A stretch of 64,000 nucleotides of DNA from Polaromonas naphthalenivorans CJ2 (lineage in GTDB: Bacteria > Pseudomonadota > Gammaproteobacteria > Burkholderiales > Burkholderiaceae_C). The notes under the pieces were generated by a model. It was given only the letters and a program-made list of their open reading frames with translations. It searched no databases and had not been told where the DNA came from. The first letter of the stretch is position 1, and each line of letters opens with the position of its first letter. The stretch is taken from positions 124,001 to 188,000 of the forward strand of contig NC_008758.1 in the NCBI RefSeq assembly GCF_000015505.1, written 5' to 3'. Made by a program: the position numbers and the translations under genes. Shown piece after piece: positions 51,016 to 61,129 of the stretch.

Positions 51016-52880
51016 AAAAGCTGGAAGTCGAAGTGAACGGTGGTGCCTGCCTGGGCCACGATGAGCGAGCGTCCCGTCGCGGCCTCGGCATGGGTCAGCT
51101 GGTCAAAGAGAAATTGTGAGAGCGGGTCAAACAGCTGGGTCGTCATTGCGTTGGGTACGCCTCGCCCGCCGGCGGTCCTGTCCACCTGTCGGACGATCGC
51201 GGTCAGAGCCCGCGTTTCGTCTTCGAACTCGACTTTGGCGATGCCCCATTTTTCTTTCAGTCGTTGACGCAAAGGCTCCAGCTTGACGCGAGCGATATCG
51301 ACCAGGAAACTTTCGTCGGCGATGAAATTGAAAGGAATGATGTTGCCTTCGCCGATGCGTCCCAGCAGTTCGGGCCGCTCCAGCTTTTTGACAAAATGAT
51401 TCCTGACCTTCTCCACGAAGGCAGACCGGACGTCGGGATCATCTGGATTGACCGACGCGGCACCAATGTTGGAGGTGAAGACGATCACGGTTTCCGAGAA
51501 GGAAACCGTATCGCCCTTGCCGTCGGTCAGGCGCCCGTCTTCGAGGATCTGAAGGAACTTGTCGAGGATGCGGGGATGGGCCTTTTCAATTTCATCAAAA
51601 AGGATCAGGGAAAAAGGCCGCCGCTTGACGGCGTTGGTGAGTTGCCCACCCTCTTCAAAGCCAACGTAGCCGGGCGGCGCGCCCACCAAGCGCTGGTCGG
51701 CGTGTTCGTGGTTGAACTCGGACATGTCAAAGCGAAGACAGGCCTCGTCATCGCCGAACAGGAAATGCGCCAGGGCTTTGGCCAGTTCGGTTTTTCCGAC
51801 ACCGGTCGGCCCCACAAAAAACAGCACCCCCTTGGGCGTTCGTTGCCGCACTGAATGCTGAAGGCCCGACAATCCCGTGTAAGCCCTGATCAGCACACGG
51901 CTGACTGCCTCGATCGCTTCGGTTTGGCCCTTGACCCGGCGACCCAGGGTGTTTTTGACATCGGCCAGCTTGGTGCGGTCCAGTTGCTCCCACGGGCTGT
52001 GCCGGCTGCCGTACTTGTAAAGACTGACCAGCGCGTCGATACCCGTCGCCTCCGCAGCCTGGCGGGACAAGCGGGCAAGGTTAAGGATGTCGCGAAGGGT
52101 CACGCCTTCCAGCGCATCTGTAAGTTCGGTCAGCGCCGGGGAGTGCGGCGCGATGGCAGGAACCACATGCAGCACATGGGCCAAGCGCAGCAGGGTCTCC
52201 TGGCGCAAGGACCGGGAGGGCAGCGGTATGGTGACGACCTTAAAGAGCGGGTTGTTCAGGTAGAGTGCAGGCGGCACCGTCAGTCCGCCTTCTGCAATGA
52301 ACACGATCAGTGGCTGGGCGCGTTTCATTTCGTCCTGGGCCGTCGACACACTGGCGTCCCGGACCGCTTGGCCAATTCGGAGCATCCAGCCGCGTTCGAT
52401 TTCGGTCAGGCTGTTGGCGCTTCCGAACAGGTACTGAGACCAGTCGACCACAAAAGCCACCCGCTCGGGCGATGTGTTCTGCCGCATGTGCGTCGCAGCG
52501 GTGGCCAGAAAGTCGTCAGGGGAAACCTTGGTGTTGCCGCTGCTGGGGGCCTTGGCTGCCGGCAAGCGGTCCGGGATGTCGTATTCGTCGCCCGTAACGG
52601 GTCTATTTTCGGTTGCGGTGGAGGGCACCGTGGCCGCTTGCAGAAGCCGCCAGACCGTGTCACTGACACCGCTGATCCCATGAACGCGGTCCCATGCCAC
52701 GACGTGGCTGAAGCCGATCTCACGGAGTATTTGCGTCGCCGCGTCCTTGGAGGTTCCCCAGGTTCCGCTCTGCTGGGCCGAAGGAACCACGTCCACGACA
52801 TTGCCGTGCAGGATGACTGCTCGCCGGATGGTGCATTCGCGGCGAAACGCCGATTGCCAGCTGGCGATTTCTTCAGCCAT
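51012..52880 (-). CDS. ClpB/ClpA D2-like AAA+ unfoldase with N-terminal extension
   Basis: A 622-residue protein. The C-terminal half is a Clp/Hsp100 D2-type AAA+ module: Walker A GPTGVGKTELAKAL (about 357-370), pore loop GAPPGYVGFEEGGQLT, Walker B ILFDEIEKAHP (about 425-435), sensor VIVFTSNIGAA. The N-terminal half has another, weaker ATPase-like region (RRAVILHGNVVDVV at the start, VAFVVDWSQYLFG, PLIVFIAEGGLTVPPALYLNNPLF), which may be a degenerate AAA domain. The pore loop suggests threading of a protein substrate. ATG 52880 overlaps the upstream stop by 8 bases. No ClpP-binding loop is obvious. Confidence 0.85.
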   Translation of the reverse strand: MAEEIASWQSAFRRECTIRRAVILHGNVVDVVPSAQQSGTWGTSKDAATQILREIGFSHVVAWDRVHGISGVSDTVWRLLQAATVPSTATENRPVTGDEYDIPDRLPAAKAPSSGNTKVSPDDFLATAATHMRQNTSPERVAFVVDWSQYLFGSANSLTEIERGWMLRIGQAVRDASVSTAQDEMKRAQPLIVFIAEGGLTVPPALYLNNPLFKVVTIPLPSRSLRQETLLRLAHVLHVVPAIAPHSPALTELTDALEGVTLRDILNLARLSRQAAEATGIDALVSLYKYGSRHSPWEQLDRTKLADVKNTLGRRVKGQTEAIEAVSRVLIRAYTGLSGLQHSVRQRTPKGVLFFVGPTGVGKTELAKALAHFLFGDDEACLRFDMSEFNHEHADQRLVGAPPGYVGFEEGGQLTNAVKRRPFSLILFDEIEKAHPRILDKFLQILEDGRLTDGKGDTVSFSETVIVFTSNIGAASVNPDDPDVRSAFVEKVRNHFVKKLERPELLGRIGEGNIIPFNFIADESFLVDIARVKLEPLRQRLKEKWGIAKVEFEDETRALTAIVRQVDRTAGGRGVPNAMTTQLFDPLSQFLFDQLTHAEAATGRSLIVAQAGTTVHFDFQLL

Positions 52881-53976
52881 GAGCATGCCCCTCACCCGGA
52901 GTCGGCCGGGCTTTGGCAGTGCGGTCCAGATCGTCTGGATTTTCCCAAACCACCCGCCGATCGGACAGCTCAATGCCGTACACGGACTGCAGCGTGGGAA
53001 GGACCTGGTCCATGTCCTTTTTGCACGCCGTGCCCTCGTAGCGCTCAAAGGCGTAACGCATGTCCCCGTTCAAACTGACCCGGAATTCGGCTTCTGCGCC
53101 GGACGGGCGCAGGGCCCGGATCAGCACCTCATCCCGATCCCCCTCTCGTATGCGTCGAGGTTTTTCCGTGACGAAGCCTGCATCTTCCAGCGCGCTGTGC
53201 ACGGCCACGACCACTTCCCGCCGGCATGCTTCATCAATCGCCTGGTCATCCCCGTCCTTGGTGACCTGAAGCAGGTGGGCGGCCAATTCACTGGCAGACA
53301 GCACGAGGGCTGCCGGAGCGCTGCTGTTCGACGGCACGGCTTGCTTGCCAGCGGGCTGTGCCTGGATGTGCTCCAGGATGGTTTTCGCTGCGGCGGCGTC
53401 CGAGGCAGCCCTGCCGCTTTCGCGCAGCGCGTCCGACTGTCCTTCGGCCTGGGTGCGAACGAGCGACAGTGCGGCGTTCAACTGGGCCAACGACGTGCCA
53501 TTGCCGGGGTGCAGAAGTTGACGTCTCACGGCTCCCAGCAGCGGGTAGGCCAGCTGCCGGGCAAGCGCATCTTCCCATGACCCCAGATGTGCTTGCCAGG
53601 CCACTTCCAACAACTCCGTGGCACGCGCCTGCGCGGCATGGCGCTCGCGCTCGTTACGAAGCGCTGCTTCCTTGGCCGCGTGAAAGGCCGTTCGGGCCAA
53701 TGAAGGCAACCGATAGATCGCACTCCCGACCTCGGCGCTCATCTCGCGCGCTGCAGAAGGATTGCTGCCCAACAGCGTCTCGATGCGCGCCAGTTGCCGG
53801 TCGGCGGCCGCCGTTTCATTGGGAATATAGGCCGACAGCCCCTGCGCGTGCAGATCCTCCAGAACAACCCGGTAACGCTCAAGGAACTGGCTCGTCGTGG
53901 CGCGAACCCGGTCATCGTAAATCTGCTGGCGGCGGGCCCGCTCGATCTTGAAATGCAGGTCTTCAATTTTGCTCAT
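52873..53976 (-). CDS. Helical protein of unknown function in the helicase/AAA+ operon
   Basis: A 367-residue protein without a recognised domain. The N-terminal 240 residues are alanine/arginine-rich and helical (IEDLHFKIERARRQQIYDDRVRA, AAKEAALRNERERHAAQARA), possibly coiled coil. The C-terminal part is mixed alpha/beta (VVVAVHSALEDAGFV, RVSLNGDMRYAFERYEG, LPTLQSVYGIELSD). ATG 53976 is chosen, 13 bases after the PIN-gene stop; a longer frame upstream would overlap it. Its place between a PIN protein and a Clp-like unfoldase suggests an adaptor or scaffold (inference). Confidence 0.7.
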   Translation of the reverse strand: MSKIEDLHFKIERARRQQIYDDRVRATTSQFLERYRVVLEDLHAQGLSAYIPNETAAADRQLARIETLLGSNPSAAREMSAEVGSAIYRLPSLARTAFHAAKEAALRNERERHAAQARATELLEVAWQAHLGSWEDALARQLAYPLLGAVRRQLLHPGNGTSLAQLNAALSLVRTQAEGQSDALRESGRAASDAAAAKTILEHIQAQPAGKQAVPSNSSAPAALVLSASELAAHLLQVTKDGDDQAIDEACRREVVVAVHSALEDAGFVTEKPRRIREGDRDEVLIRALRPSGAEAEFRVSLNGDMRYAFERYEGTACKKDMDQVLPTLQSVYGIELSDRRVVWENPDDLDRTAKARPTPGEGHAHG

Positions 53977-53989
53977 GGAGTCGGTGTCC

Positions 53990-56455
53990 TTAGCTGGCAG
54001 ATGCCGGAGCCATTGTGGTGTGTGCCGGGGCGACCTGCCCGAATTCGTGCAGATACTCCTCTCCCGACATGGCGCGAATGCCCTCAGCCTTGGCCTTGAT
54101 ACGCAGGTTTTTATCGCCCGTGAGCAAAATGACGGGACTGCGCGAATAAAACAGCGCTGCCGACAGGATGTCGTTGTCCGGGGTGCTGGTCCAGTCCAGG
54201 GCCAGAAGTTCGGGCATGGAGTCTTGAGACCGGACCTCGGTCGCTTGGTCCAGTGAGCGCATAGCTTTGCGGACCTGGTGGGCACGCCTACCCGACGACG
54301 ACGCATCGGGTTTGGTTTTGAGTTGGTCCAGCTCTTGAACGACACGCTTGGGCACCACGGCAATGTCATTGAGCCCCAGCTGGTCAAAGATGGTCGGAAA
54401 ATCAATCAAGGTGTTGGTATCCATCACGACAGGACGGGTGTTCGGTTCTTCTGCTGGCGCGAATTGCGTGTCCATCCATTGTTCGAAGTGCTGCAACCGG
54501 TCCTGTGTCCTGCCAAACGCCAGGGCGTAGGCCTTGTCGTCTAGTTGGAGGGCGTTGCGTACGTCCTCCATTGAGTTTCTCAACTCGCTCAGCAACTTGT
54601 AAGCCGTGGTGGCCTGACGCCTGGCCTTGGCGTAAGCCGTGCCGGCCCGCAATGCGGAGTTGGCGCTCAAGGCGCCGCCCAGCAGATCATTCACGGCGGC
54701 ATAGACCTGTTTCAGCCGTGCCAAAGCGGCGCTCGCCACGAGGGGACCAATCTTGGACGTGTCGCCGGACGCCAGCATTTGTTCGATCAGCGCATGGCGC
54801 ACACTGCTTCCCATCAGGCGCAGGGGCAGTACCATGCGTTCGTCGTCGAGCGACTGCCGGATCAACTGAAGATCCTCCAGTGTCTCGACCTGTACAGCGC
54901 TCTCCAGAATGATCTGCTGGAGCTGCGGTCGGGCCAAGCTGACATTTTTGAGCAGGTCGAGCCAGACGATGAGTTCCGGAAAATCCACGGGGTTCGTGAG
55001 CTCGGACACAACGCCTGCGGCCGCTTCGGCCAGGGTCTTGGCCCAGTCGGACTGCGGCGCAATAGCCGCGAGTGCCAGCCGTCGGCGCAAGGCGGCGAGG
55101 AACTCGACCAACTGCCCGATCCAGTCGTGCGGACCCAGACCATCACAACAGCTGAGCCACTGCGCCACTACAAAGTCCGGCGGTTGCCACCACAGCATGG
55201 CAGGCAGCAAAGCCGCCTGTGGCCTGCTCAGCAAGGCTGTTTCCATGTCGTGGCAACATGCACGCCAGAAAATACCTGCCGGCTCCTCGGCGAGCGTGAG
55301 TTCCAAGGGCACGCGGTAGGCCTGGCCTGCCCAGATTAGATCGGCCGCGCCTTCGAGCCGGACATCAGGCACTTTTCCGGGCGAAGCCAAGGTCAGGTAG
55401 GTGAAGCCTGCGGGGAAGTAAGGTGCCAGAGGAATCGACAACAAGGGTGAACCCGCCGCCGGGCGGTCGCGCCGTTGCCGAAAAAGGTCAAAGAGGAAGG
55501 ACGATGGCGCAACGTCTTGAAGCCGCACCCAGTCGCCGGGTGGCTGGTCGGGCGTAAACATACGCGAAAGCATCAGTGTCCCCGCCGAAGAGGGGGCTTT
55601 GGCTGGCATGCTGGACGTTCCTGCCAGAAGCTCGACGGCCTGCGCCTGCCGCAAATCCAAGCGTTGCTTACCGTCTGTGATCGGAAGGTGCCACCGATTT
55701 TCCGGTTCTGGGGTGTCCTTGCCGATGCCCAGCGCAGGCTCGATCAATTGCGTCCAAAGCCTTTCGGGATCCGCCGCCCGAAGCCACAAGCGAAACACCT
55801 TGTCGTTGGGCGCATCCAGGCTGAGCACGCCATCTTGCTTGCAGTCCAGCCGCAACTCGACACTGCGCCAGCTGGTGGACACGCCGCTGTTGCGCACCTC
55901 ACCGATCTCTGTCGTGCGTGTCACCCATTCATGGCTGCCGGGTATCAGGCTTTCATGGATCCTGGCTTGCAGGTCACTGGCTCGAAGTGGCTGGTCGAGA
56001 AAAATCTCATCCTCTGTTCTGGCGTTGTCAGTCTGCGCCAGCTTGCCCCTTCTTTGAGGCGTCAGGGTGTCGGTGATGAAGTCATAGGTGTGCGTAACCC
56101 GCTTGGTTTGGGGCGCGCCAGGCAACAGGTTGCGCGACCAAAAGGCAAGACCCGTTTCCGTCAAACTCAGAAGCCTAATGGGAATTTCCAACGGGTCTTC
56201 TCCGGTTGGACACAGAACCACATCGAGAACAAACAACGGTTCGATGAAGGTCGTCAGCACGCGCCGGGCGTCCCCCATGCCCAGCACGTCAGTGAACGCG
56301 CTGGCCAGCGTCATGTCGCCAATTGACGCCGTGGCGGTGACGATCAGGCGCAATATCATTCGTTCGACCACCGTCGGCGCCCGTGGGGTTTGAAATGTGA
56401 CCTCGCTCTGCAACTCGAACAAAGGGTAGCTGGCTCGGAATTCGGCAAGTTTCAT
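53990..56455 (-). CDS. Large protein with C-terminal PIN (RNase/DNase) domain
   Basis: An 821-residue protein. The last 150 residues form a PIN domain: PVVMDTNTLIDF (first Asp, about 676), VVPKRVVQELDQL (Glu, about 711), STPDNDILSAALF (Asp, about 755) and ILLTGDKNLRIKA (Asp, about 779). All four acidic metal ligands are present, so nuclease activity is likely. The first 670 residues (IERMILRLIVTATASIGDMT, a beta-rich middle, helical WLDLLKNVSLARPQLQQII) match no family I know and may recognise a target. ATG 56455 overlaps the helicase stop by 4 bases. Confidence 0.8.
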   Translation of the reverse strand: MKLAEFRASYPLFELQSEVTFQTPRAPTVVERMILRLIVTATASIGDMTLASAFTDVLGMGDARRVLTTFIEPLFVLDVVLCPTGEDPLEIPIRLLSLTETGLAFWSRNLLPGAPQTKRVTHTYDFITDTLTPQRRGKLAQTDNARTEDEIFLDQPLRASDLQARIHESLIPGSHEWVTRTTEIGEVRNSGVSTSWRSVELRLDCKQDGVLSLDAPNDKVFRLWLRAADPERLWTQLIEPALGIGKDTPEPENRWHLPITDGKQRLDLRQAQAVELLAGTSSMPAKAPSSAGTLMLSRMFTPDQPPGDWVRLQDVAPSSFLFDLFRQRRDRPAAGSPLLSIPLAPYFPAGFTYLTLASPGKVPDVRLEGAADLIWAGQAYRVPLELTLAEEPAGIFWRACCHDMETALLSRPQAALLPAMLWWQPPDFVVAQWLSCCDGLGPHDWIGQLVEFLAALRRRLALAAIAPQSDWAKTLAEAAAGVVSELTNPVDFPELIVWLDLLKNVSLARPQLQQIILESAVQVETLEDLQLIRQSLDDERMVLPLRLMGSSVRHALIEQMLASGDTSKIGPLVASAALARLKQVYAAVNDLLGGALSANSALRAGTAYAKARRQATTAYKLLSELRNSMEDVRNALQLDDKAYALAFGRTQDRLQHFEQWMDTQFAPAEEPNTRPVVMDTNTLIDFPTIFDQLGLNDIAVVPKRVVQELDQLKTKPDASSSGRRAHQVRKAMRSLDQATEVRSQDSMPELLALDWTSTPDNDILSAALFYSRSPVILLTGDKNLRIKAKAEGIRAMSGEEYLHEFGQVAPAHTTMAPASAS

Positions 56456-59400
56456 CGTCTGCGCCCTTCTGCCCAGACGCCCTGTCGGCGCTGCACTGGC
56501 GGTCGGTCGGTCGATGGCGCGTGCATGACATCGCGGGCCTCGCACATATGGGCATCCCTTTGCAGTTGGTCAAAAATGTGGCGGTACACCATCCGGGTTT
56601 TGTGGCCCGGGCCGTCCATGTTGGGAAGCTTGACTTCATACGTTTCAAACATGCTGCGCGCGCCCATCGCCACCAACAGGCTTTTCGCCCTCGACAGGGC
56701 CACGTTGATGAATTCATACCGCGCAACGTTTGCCCGGCTCGAGCGCCGGGGAGCGATGCCGTTGGACCTGGCCGGATCGCGCCCGTCGTTTCGGACCAGA
56801 CTGATAAAAATCACTTCTTTTTCCTTGCCCTGGTAGCGGATGACGGTGTTGATTTCCACGTCCAGGCAATCAAATTGCCCATTCTTGGTGACAGCGTCCA
56901 TCGCTTTTTTGATGGATCGGTTTTGCCCCGCATAAAAAGAAACGACACCCACCTCAAGTCTTTTCTGCGGGGAATAACCTTTGAGTGCCGCTTGTGCATT
57001 CAACAGCACAAGCATGCGCGCGATCAGCTCGGCCTCCATTCGGTTGCTGCGCATGGGCCGTCCGCTGGCATCCAGGTCTTCACTGCAAATGTTCCCGTGG
57101 AGATCGCGCGACGTGTCCACCCACAAGACGTGGTCTTTTGGCGTCACCAGAGGCTGGCCATGCGCTCCCAACAGGGTAAAGGGGTGGGCGCGTTCACGGT
57201 CCGGATCTTTCAGGCCGCAAGTCAACTGACGCTCGTAAAAGTGGTTGACCAGATCCATGATCTGTGGGTGCATGCGGAACTGGACGTTGAGACGCGCCCG
57301 GATGCTAACGTCCGCGCCTTCGAAATGTTCCTTGAACAAGGATGCAGTCACCATGCGCTCAAAACGCTTCAGGTTGTCCGGGGTCAGCGCTGAGTTCGCT
57401 GCAGCGGATTCTTCTGCGGCGTCGACCGCATCGGCAAACGTCACGGCATCGGTGCCTTCCTGAAACAGTGGTGGCAGCTGGCGATGGTCACCCACCAGCA
57501 CGGCGCGCCGGGCGCGCATCAGTGGCAGGAGCAGTTCCAGAGGCGTCGCCTTGCTGACTTCATCCACGATCACCATGTCGAACCCGGTCTGGCCAATCTC
57601 CTCCAGGGTGGCGTCGCGTTCGTTGCAGGTAATGGCGACCACATTGCACAATCGGGGCCATTCGTGGCCCATCACTTCCCAGTCGCGGGCAGGGGCATCG
57701 GCGCCTGCCAGGTCAGCCACCCACGCTGCCAGGATCGGTTGCCAGGCAGTTCGCGTCACGTTCTCTTCATCGCGGGCAGATTGGCGCTCGAGAAACTGGG
57801 CGCGGACATGGGCGATTTGCTCGGACAGTACGATAGATGGGCGCACGGAGTCCGCTGGAAAACTGGGGTCTACAAGTTGCTTGTCCAGCAAGCACTCGGC
57901 CTTGGCCTCAACGGTGAGAGCCAATGATTCGAGTCGGTCTTGCTGAGCCGAATGGATTTTCAGGATTTGATCGGCCGTCTTCCAGGGCAGTTCGTCTGCC
58001 TGCACTGCATTGGGTATGGCAGCAATGCGCTGTTCGATCTCGATGAGCAAGCGGCCGGCGGCATTTTCAATGCCCAAATCTGCTGCTTCTACCGCCGCCA
58101 GACGGGCGCTCAGACGGGATGCCAGTTCCGCAGCTGTGGAGCCAGGTGCCAGCAACTGCTCGGCGTCCTCGAACAGACGTCGGTACAGCGCAACGTCCAG
58201 TGCATTCGTCGTGTTCTGCTTGAGGGCATTGAGTTGTGCGCGGCTTGTCCGCCACTGTCCGGCAACGTCTTCGCCCGCCTCAAGCCTATTCGACAAGGCC
58301 TCAATCTGAGATTCCAGGGCCTGCATGTTCAGCCGGGTTTGAGGATCCTGCAGGGTGTCCGTGCGCGCGGCCTGCAGGCGCGCCACATCCGATCGAAGCT
58401 GGGGCAACTGCATGCGCAAACCCAACCAGTCCCTCAGTCCCAGATTCAGGTTTTGTGATCGCTGGTGGTGCAGGTGCTGCCAGTCCGTCCAGCTGCTTTT
58501 CAGATTAACGCCATGAACTGAGAGCCTCACAATCTCCTGCAGCAGCGCCTCTGCCTGCCCGTGGAGGTTGCTTGGCAGCACTTGGGCGTCCTCGGGACTT
58601 TCGCCAGCGATAGCGGCGCGCACGCTTGCGGCCAGTCCGGTTAGGATGTGTCGCATCGTCTCCTGTTCAGCCTGCTGTTGGGCGGCTGATTGCAGCGTTT
58701 GCCAGGCCAGGTCCCGCTGCGAGGTCAAAGCGGCCGATTCAAGTGCATGAGCGCTCAGCTTGTGCTGGGCGTCCGTGCAATCCTTCAAGGCATAGTCAGC
58801 CTTTTCACACCATGCTGAACAACGGGCGGTTTCGGCGTCCGAATCGCCCCAACGGGTCAGGTAGCGCTTACTGGCGTGGTTTTCCAAGGATTGGTAGTAG
58901 CGTTTCAAGGAGCCGCTTTGAACAAAGGCCTTGCCTTCGGCAGTGACTTTGCTTTCCTGACCCAGGCGAATGGCACGCACGTTGGGGGACGAGTTCAAGC
59001 GGCCCAATGCATTGTCGACGGCCGTGTGTGCCTGCGACGCCAACAGCACCGTTTCGCCGCGGCTCACGGCCTGAAGGATCGCTTCGGCGATGACAGTCGT
59101 TTTGCCGGTCCCTGGCGGTCCCTGCAGCATGCACAGATCCTGCGCGGCGAGCATTTTTTGAACTGCAATTTTCTGCGAGTCATTCAGGCGGTTGTTGATC
59201 CAGTTTGACAGGGTCGGAAGCTGGAGCGACGACTGCGCGCACTTCACGTCGAAAAGATAGGCTGCCAGGTAGGGCGAATACCCTCCTTGGGTCTGCAACT
59301 TTTGCACGGCTTGTTCATGGCGACGTATGAGTGAAAGATCACCCGCGCGCGAGATCGAGAGGAATCCTTCCTCCGGGATCTGTTCTAAAAGGCCAGCCCT

Positions 59401-60306
59401 TACCTCGGACGGTGTTTCCGCGTTGGAAAGCTGGTCAAGGTTATCGTTGCTCAAATCAACCACAACTTCGATCCGAACTTCGTTGCCCCAGTCTAGATTT
59501 AACCGGTTTCCCACGTCCAGCCTCTGGGAGCCTTTGACTCGGCCCATCTCAAATTTGCGTTGTCGTCCCTTGGGCGGAGTCGTTGGAACTCTGTAGATCC
59601 ATGGATCTTCTGAGGCTTCCAGGGGAAATGCGTAGAGGTCATCGCGGGCAATGCCTTTTTGACACGCGCTCAACACCTCGAGATTTTCAGCCACAACATC
59701 GAATGCAAGGCTATCGTCACCCTTCCATTTGCGACCGGTGTAGCGCAGCCCCAGCGAATTAGCCTGGACGAGTTTTCGTTTCCAGGCCAGAAAGTCACTC
59801 CATTCGGTCAGGCGCCTTTGGGTGATCAGCGAGATTGGCGGTAATGCTTCAGCAAGGCTGTTGTTCAGCACGTTGTCAGTGCGCGCCTGCCGGTTGTCAC
59901 GAGGGTCCACCTGGTAGACGATGACGTCCAAAAGGCTTTCAAATTCCTTGGGCGGTGAATCGGAAATTTCGAAAACTTCCTGCAGAAGAAAGACAGGGCT
60001 GGGGGTGGCCCGGGGCCAATAACCGCGCAATCCCAAAGAGCGACCTGCGGGGAATGGCCAGTTGCGCCCGACACCCAAGACAGGGCGCAAGGCCAGCATG
60101 ATTCGGGCGTCCTGATTGGGAACCAAACTGGTGTTAGCCGCGAGCAATTGCAATGGCATGCCGTGTGGAAGCACCCAGTCCAGCATGTCCCTGACAGGAT
60201 CGCTGTCGCGTCTTCCTTCGGGAAAATAGCCGGCTATCCTGTGGAGCTTGCGTATGGAGCTATCCAGCTTTTCATGATCATCGATCCAGATATACAGATT
60301 TGCCAT
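56452..60306 (-). CDS. SF1 helicase (UPF1/Dna2-like) with long coiled-coil insertion
   Basis: A 1284-residue superfamily-1 helicase of the COG1112/UPF1 type. Walker A LQGPPGTGKTTVIAEA is near residue 394, motif II VIVDEVSKATPLELLLPL near 910, then LVGDHRQLPPLF, INTVIRYQGKEKEVIFISLVR and ALSRAKSLLVAMGA at the end. Between motifs Ia and II lies a helical insert of about 450 residues (many Ala, Gln, Arg), unusual in length. The first 390 residues contain a beta-rich part. It is the first gene of a five-gene operon and starts at ATG 60306 after CAGGG. Nucleic-acid unwinding together with a PIN nuclease suggests a restriction-like or RNA-decay-like machine (inference). Confidence 0.88.
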   Translation of the reverse strand: MANLYIWIDDHEKLDSSIRKLHRIAGYFPEGRRDSDPVRDMLDWVLPHGMPLQLLAANTSLVPNQDARIMLALRPVLGVGRNWPFPAGRSLGLRGYWPRATPSPVFLLQEVFEISDSPPKEFESLLDVIVYQVDPRDNRQARTDNVLNNSLAEALPPISLITQRRLTEWSDFLAWKRKLVQANSLGLRYTGRKWKGDDSLAFDVVAENLEVLSACQKGIARDDLYAFPLEASEDPWIYRVPTTPPKGRQRKFEMGRVKGSQRLDVGNRLNLDWGNEVRIEVVVDLSNDNLDQLSNAETPSEVRAGLLEQIPEEGFLSISRAGDLSLIRRHEQAVQKLQTQGGYSPYLAAYLFDVKCAQSSLQLPTLSNWINNRLNDSQKIAVQKMLAAQDLCMLQGPPGTGKTTVIAEAILQAVSRGETVLLASQAHTAVDNALGRLNSSPNVRAIRLGQESKVTAEGKAFVQSGSLKRYYQSLENHASKRYLTRWGDSDAETARCSAWCEKADYALKDCTDAQHKLSAHALESAALTSQRDLAWQTLQSAAQQQAEQETMRHILTGLAASVRAAIAGESPEDAQVLPSNLHGQAEALLQEIVRLSVHGVNLKSSWTDWQHLHHQRSQNLNLGLRDWLGLRMQLPQLRSDVARLQAARTDTLQDPQTRLNMQALESQIEALSNRLEAGEDVAGQWRTSRAQLNALKQNTTNALDVALYRRLFEDAEQLLAPGSTAAELASRLSARLAAVEAADLGIENAAGRLLIEIEQRIAAIPNAVQADELPWKTADQILKIHSAQQDRLESLALTVEAKAECLLDKQLVDPSFPADSVRPSIVLSEQIAHVRAQFLERQSARDEENVTRTAWQPILAAWVADLAGADAPARDWEVMGHEWPRLCNVVAITCNERDATLEEIGQTGFDMVIVDEVSKATPLELLLPLMRARRAVLVGDHRQLPPLFQEGTDAVTFADAVDAAEESAAANSALTPDNLKRFERMVTASLFKEHFEGADVSIRARLNVQFRMHPQIMDLVNHFYERQLTCGLKDPDRERAHPFTLLGAHGQPLVTPKDHVLWVDTSRDLHGNICSEDLDASGRPMRSNRMEAELIARMLVLLNAQAALKGYSPQKRLEVGVVSFYAGQNRSIKKAMDAVTKNGQFDCLDVEINTVIRYQGKEKEVIFISLVRNDGRDPARSNGIAPRRSSRANVARYEFINVALSRAKSLLVAMGARSMFETYEVKLPNMDGPGHKTRMVYRHIFDQLQRDAHMCEARDVMHAPSTDRPPVQRRQGVWAEGRRR

Positions 60307-61089
60307 GAATGCCCTGTCTCAACGCTTTCCACTGAAACATATAAAAACTTATGTTACAGAGTCAGTAGGATAACAGTGACATGGCGTGTCGCTTCAAAAA
60401 AGGTCGCACTTTTGCTAACCCTGACATTGCACAGCCGATATCGCTTTGAGTTGGGCAGAATGGAGGTAATCAATGTGCAACAAGGCCTATGTTGGCGCCA
60501 CCTGAAATTGATAAAGCGCTGGATCGTCATTTTCAATTTCGCACAGTAAGCGGCGCGTCACGGTATGCGCAACCATCGGCATCAAGGCGTCTGCAACACG
60601 CAGCCTAAAGGGTGTTGCGCAGCAGGTTTGATTGGGTACAGCATGGCTCTGACCAAGGCCAGAAAAAGCGGCCGGCAGACACGCGGCACATCTGCGACTC
60701 GATTGTTGTCGGGTTGGGGATGTGGCGTTGAAGTCATGCTTTTTTGATCTCTTCATCGACATCGTGCCACGGCAGCGGTTGATTTTTTTCGGCGGCGTTA
60801 AAGTTTTCCGGCGGCGAAATTCATGTCGATCACGAAGATTTCCGTCATCGAATTCTCCCCACTGGGCTGGCACGGCATCGAATGACCGGCATCGGAAAAT
60901 CTTCATCGGCGACGGAATTCATTTGGCACTGTGAACTGCATTGAGCAGGGCCGAATTAGGATTTTTCGTGCGCGGTTGGGTTCGATTTCGAATAAATGCA
61001 TTTCTCGGCAAATCACATGGGGCGTTGTCCACGCCAACCCTTCTTCGATCGGATTTGGGTCCTTAGTCAGGTAAAACTTGTTCCTCGCT
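60307..61089. other. Intergenic region between helicase operon and IS element
   Basis: About 780 bases with no gene I can support. The left end must carry the operon promoter on the minus strand; an AACATA/TATGTT palindrome lies about 35 bases upstream of the helicase start. Open frames such as 60487-60906 are low-complexity and lack ribosome sites. Confidence 0.4.
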
Positions 61090-61099
61090 CTTTTTGAGG
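61090..61099. repeat. Left target-site duplication of the IS4-family element
   Basis: CTTTTTGAGG directly precedes the terminal repeat and recurs at 63938-63947. Confidence 0.9.
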
Positions 61100-61129
61100 C
61101 ATCCCATTACACACATAGATGGTCGCCCC

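Noticed and set aside
51855..53078. A 407-residue plus-strand open frame
   Set aside because: Antisense to the ClpB-like gene, no domains and shadow-like composition.
60487..60906. A 139-residue minus-strand hypothetical gene
   Set aside because: Low-complexity, Arg/Pro-rich, no ribosome site or family pattern.
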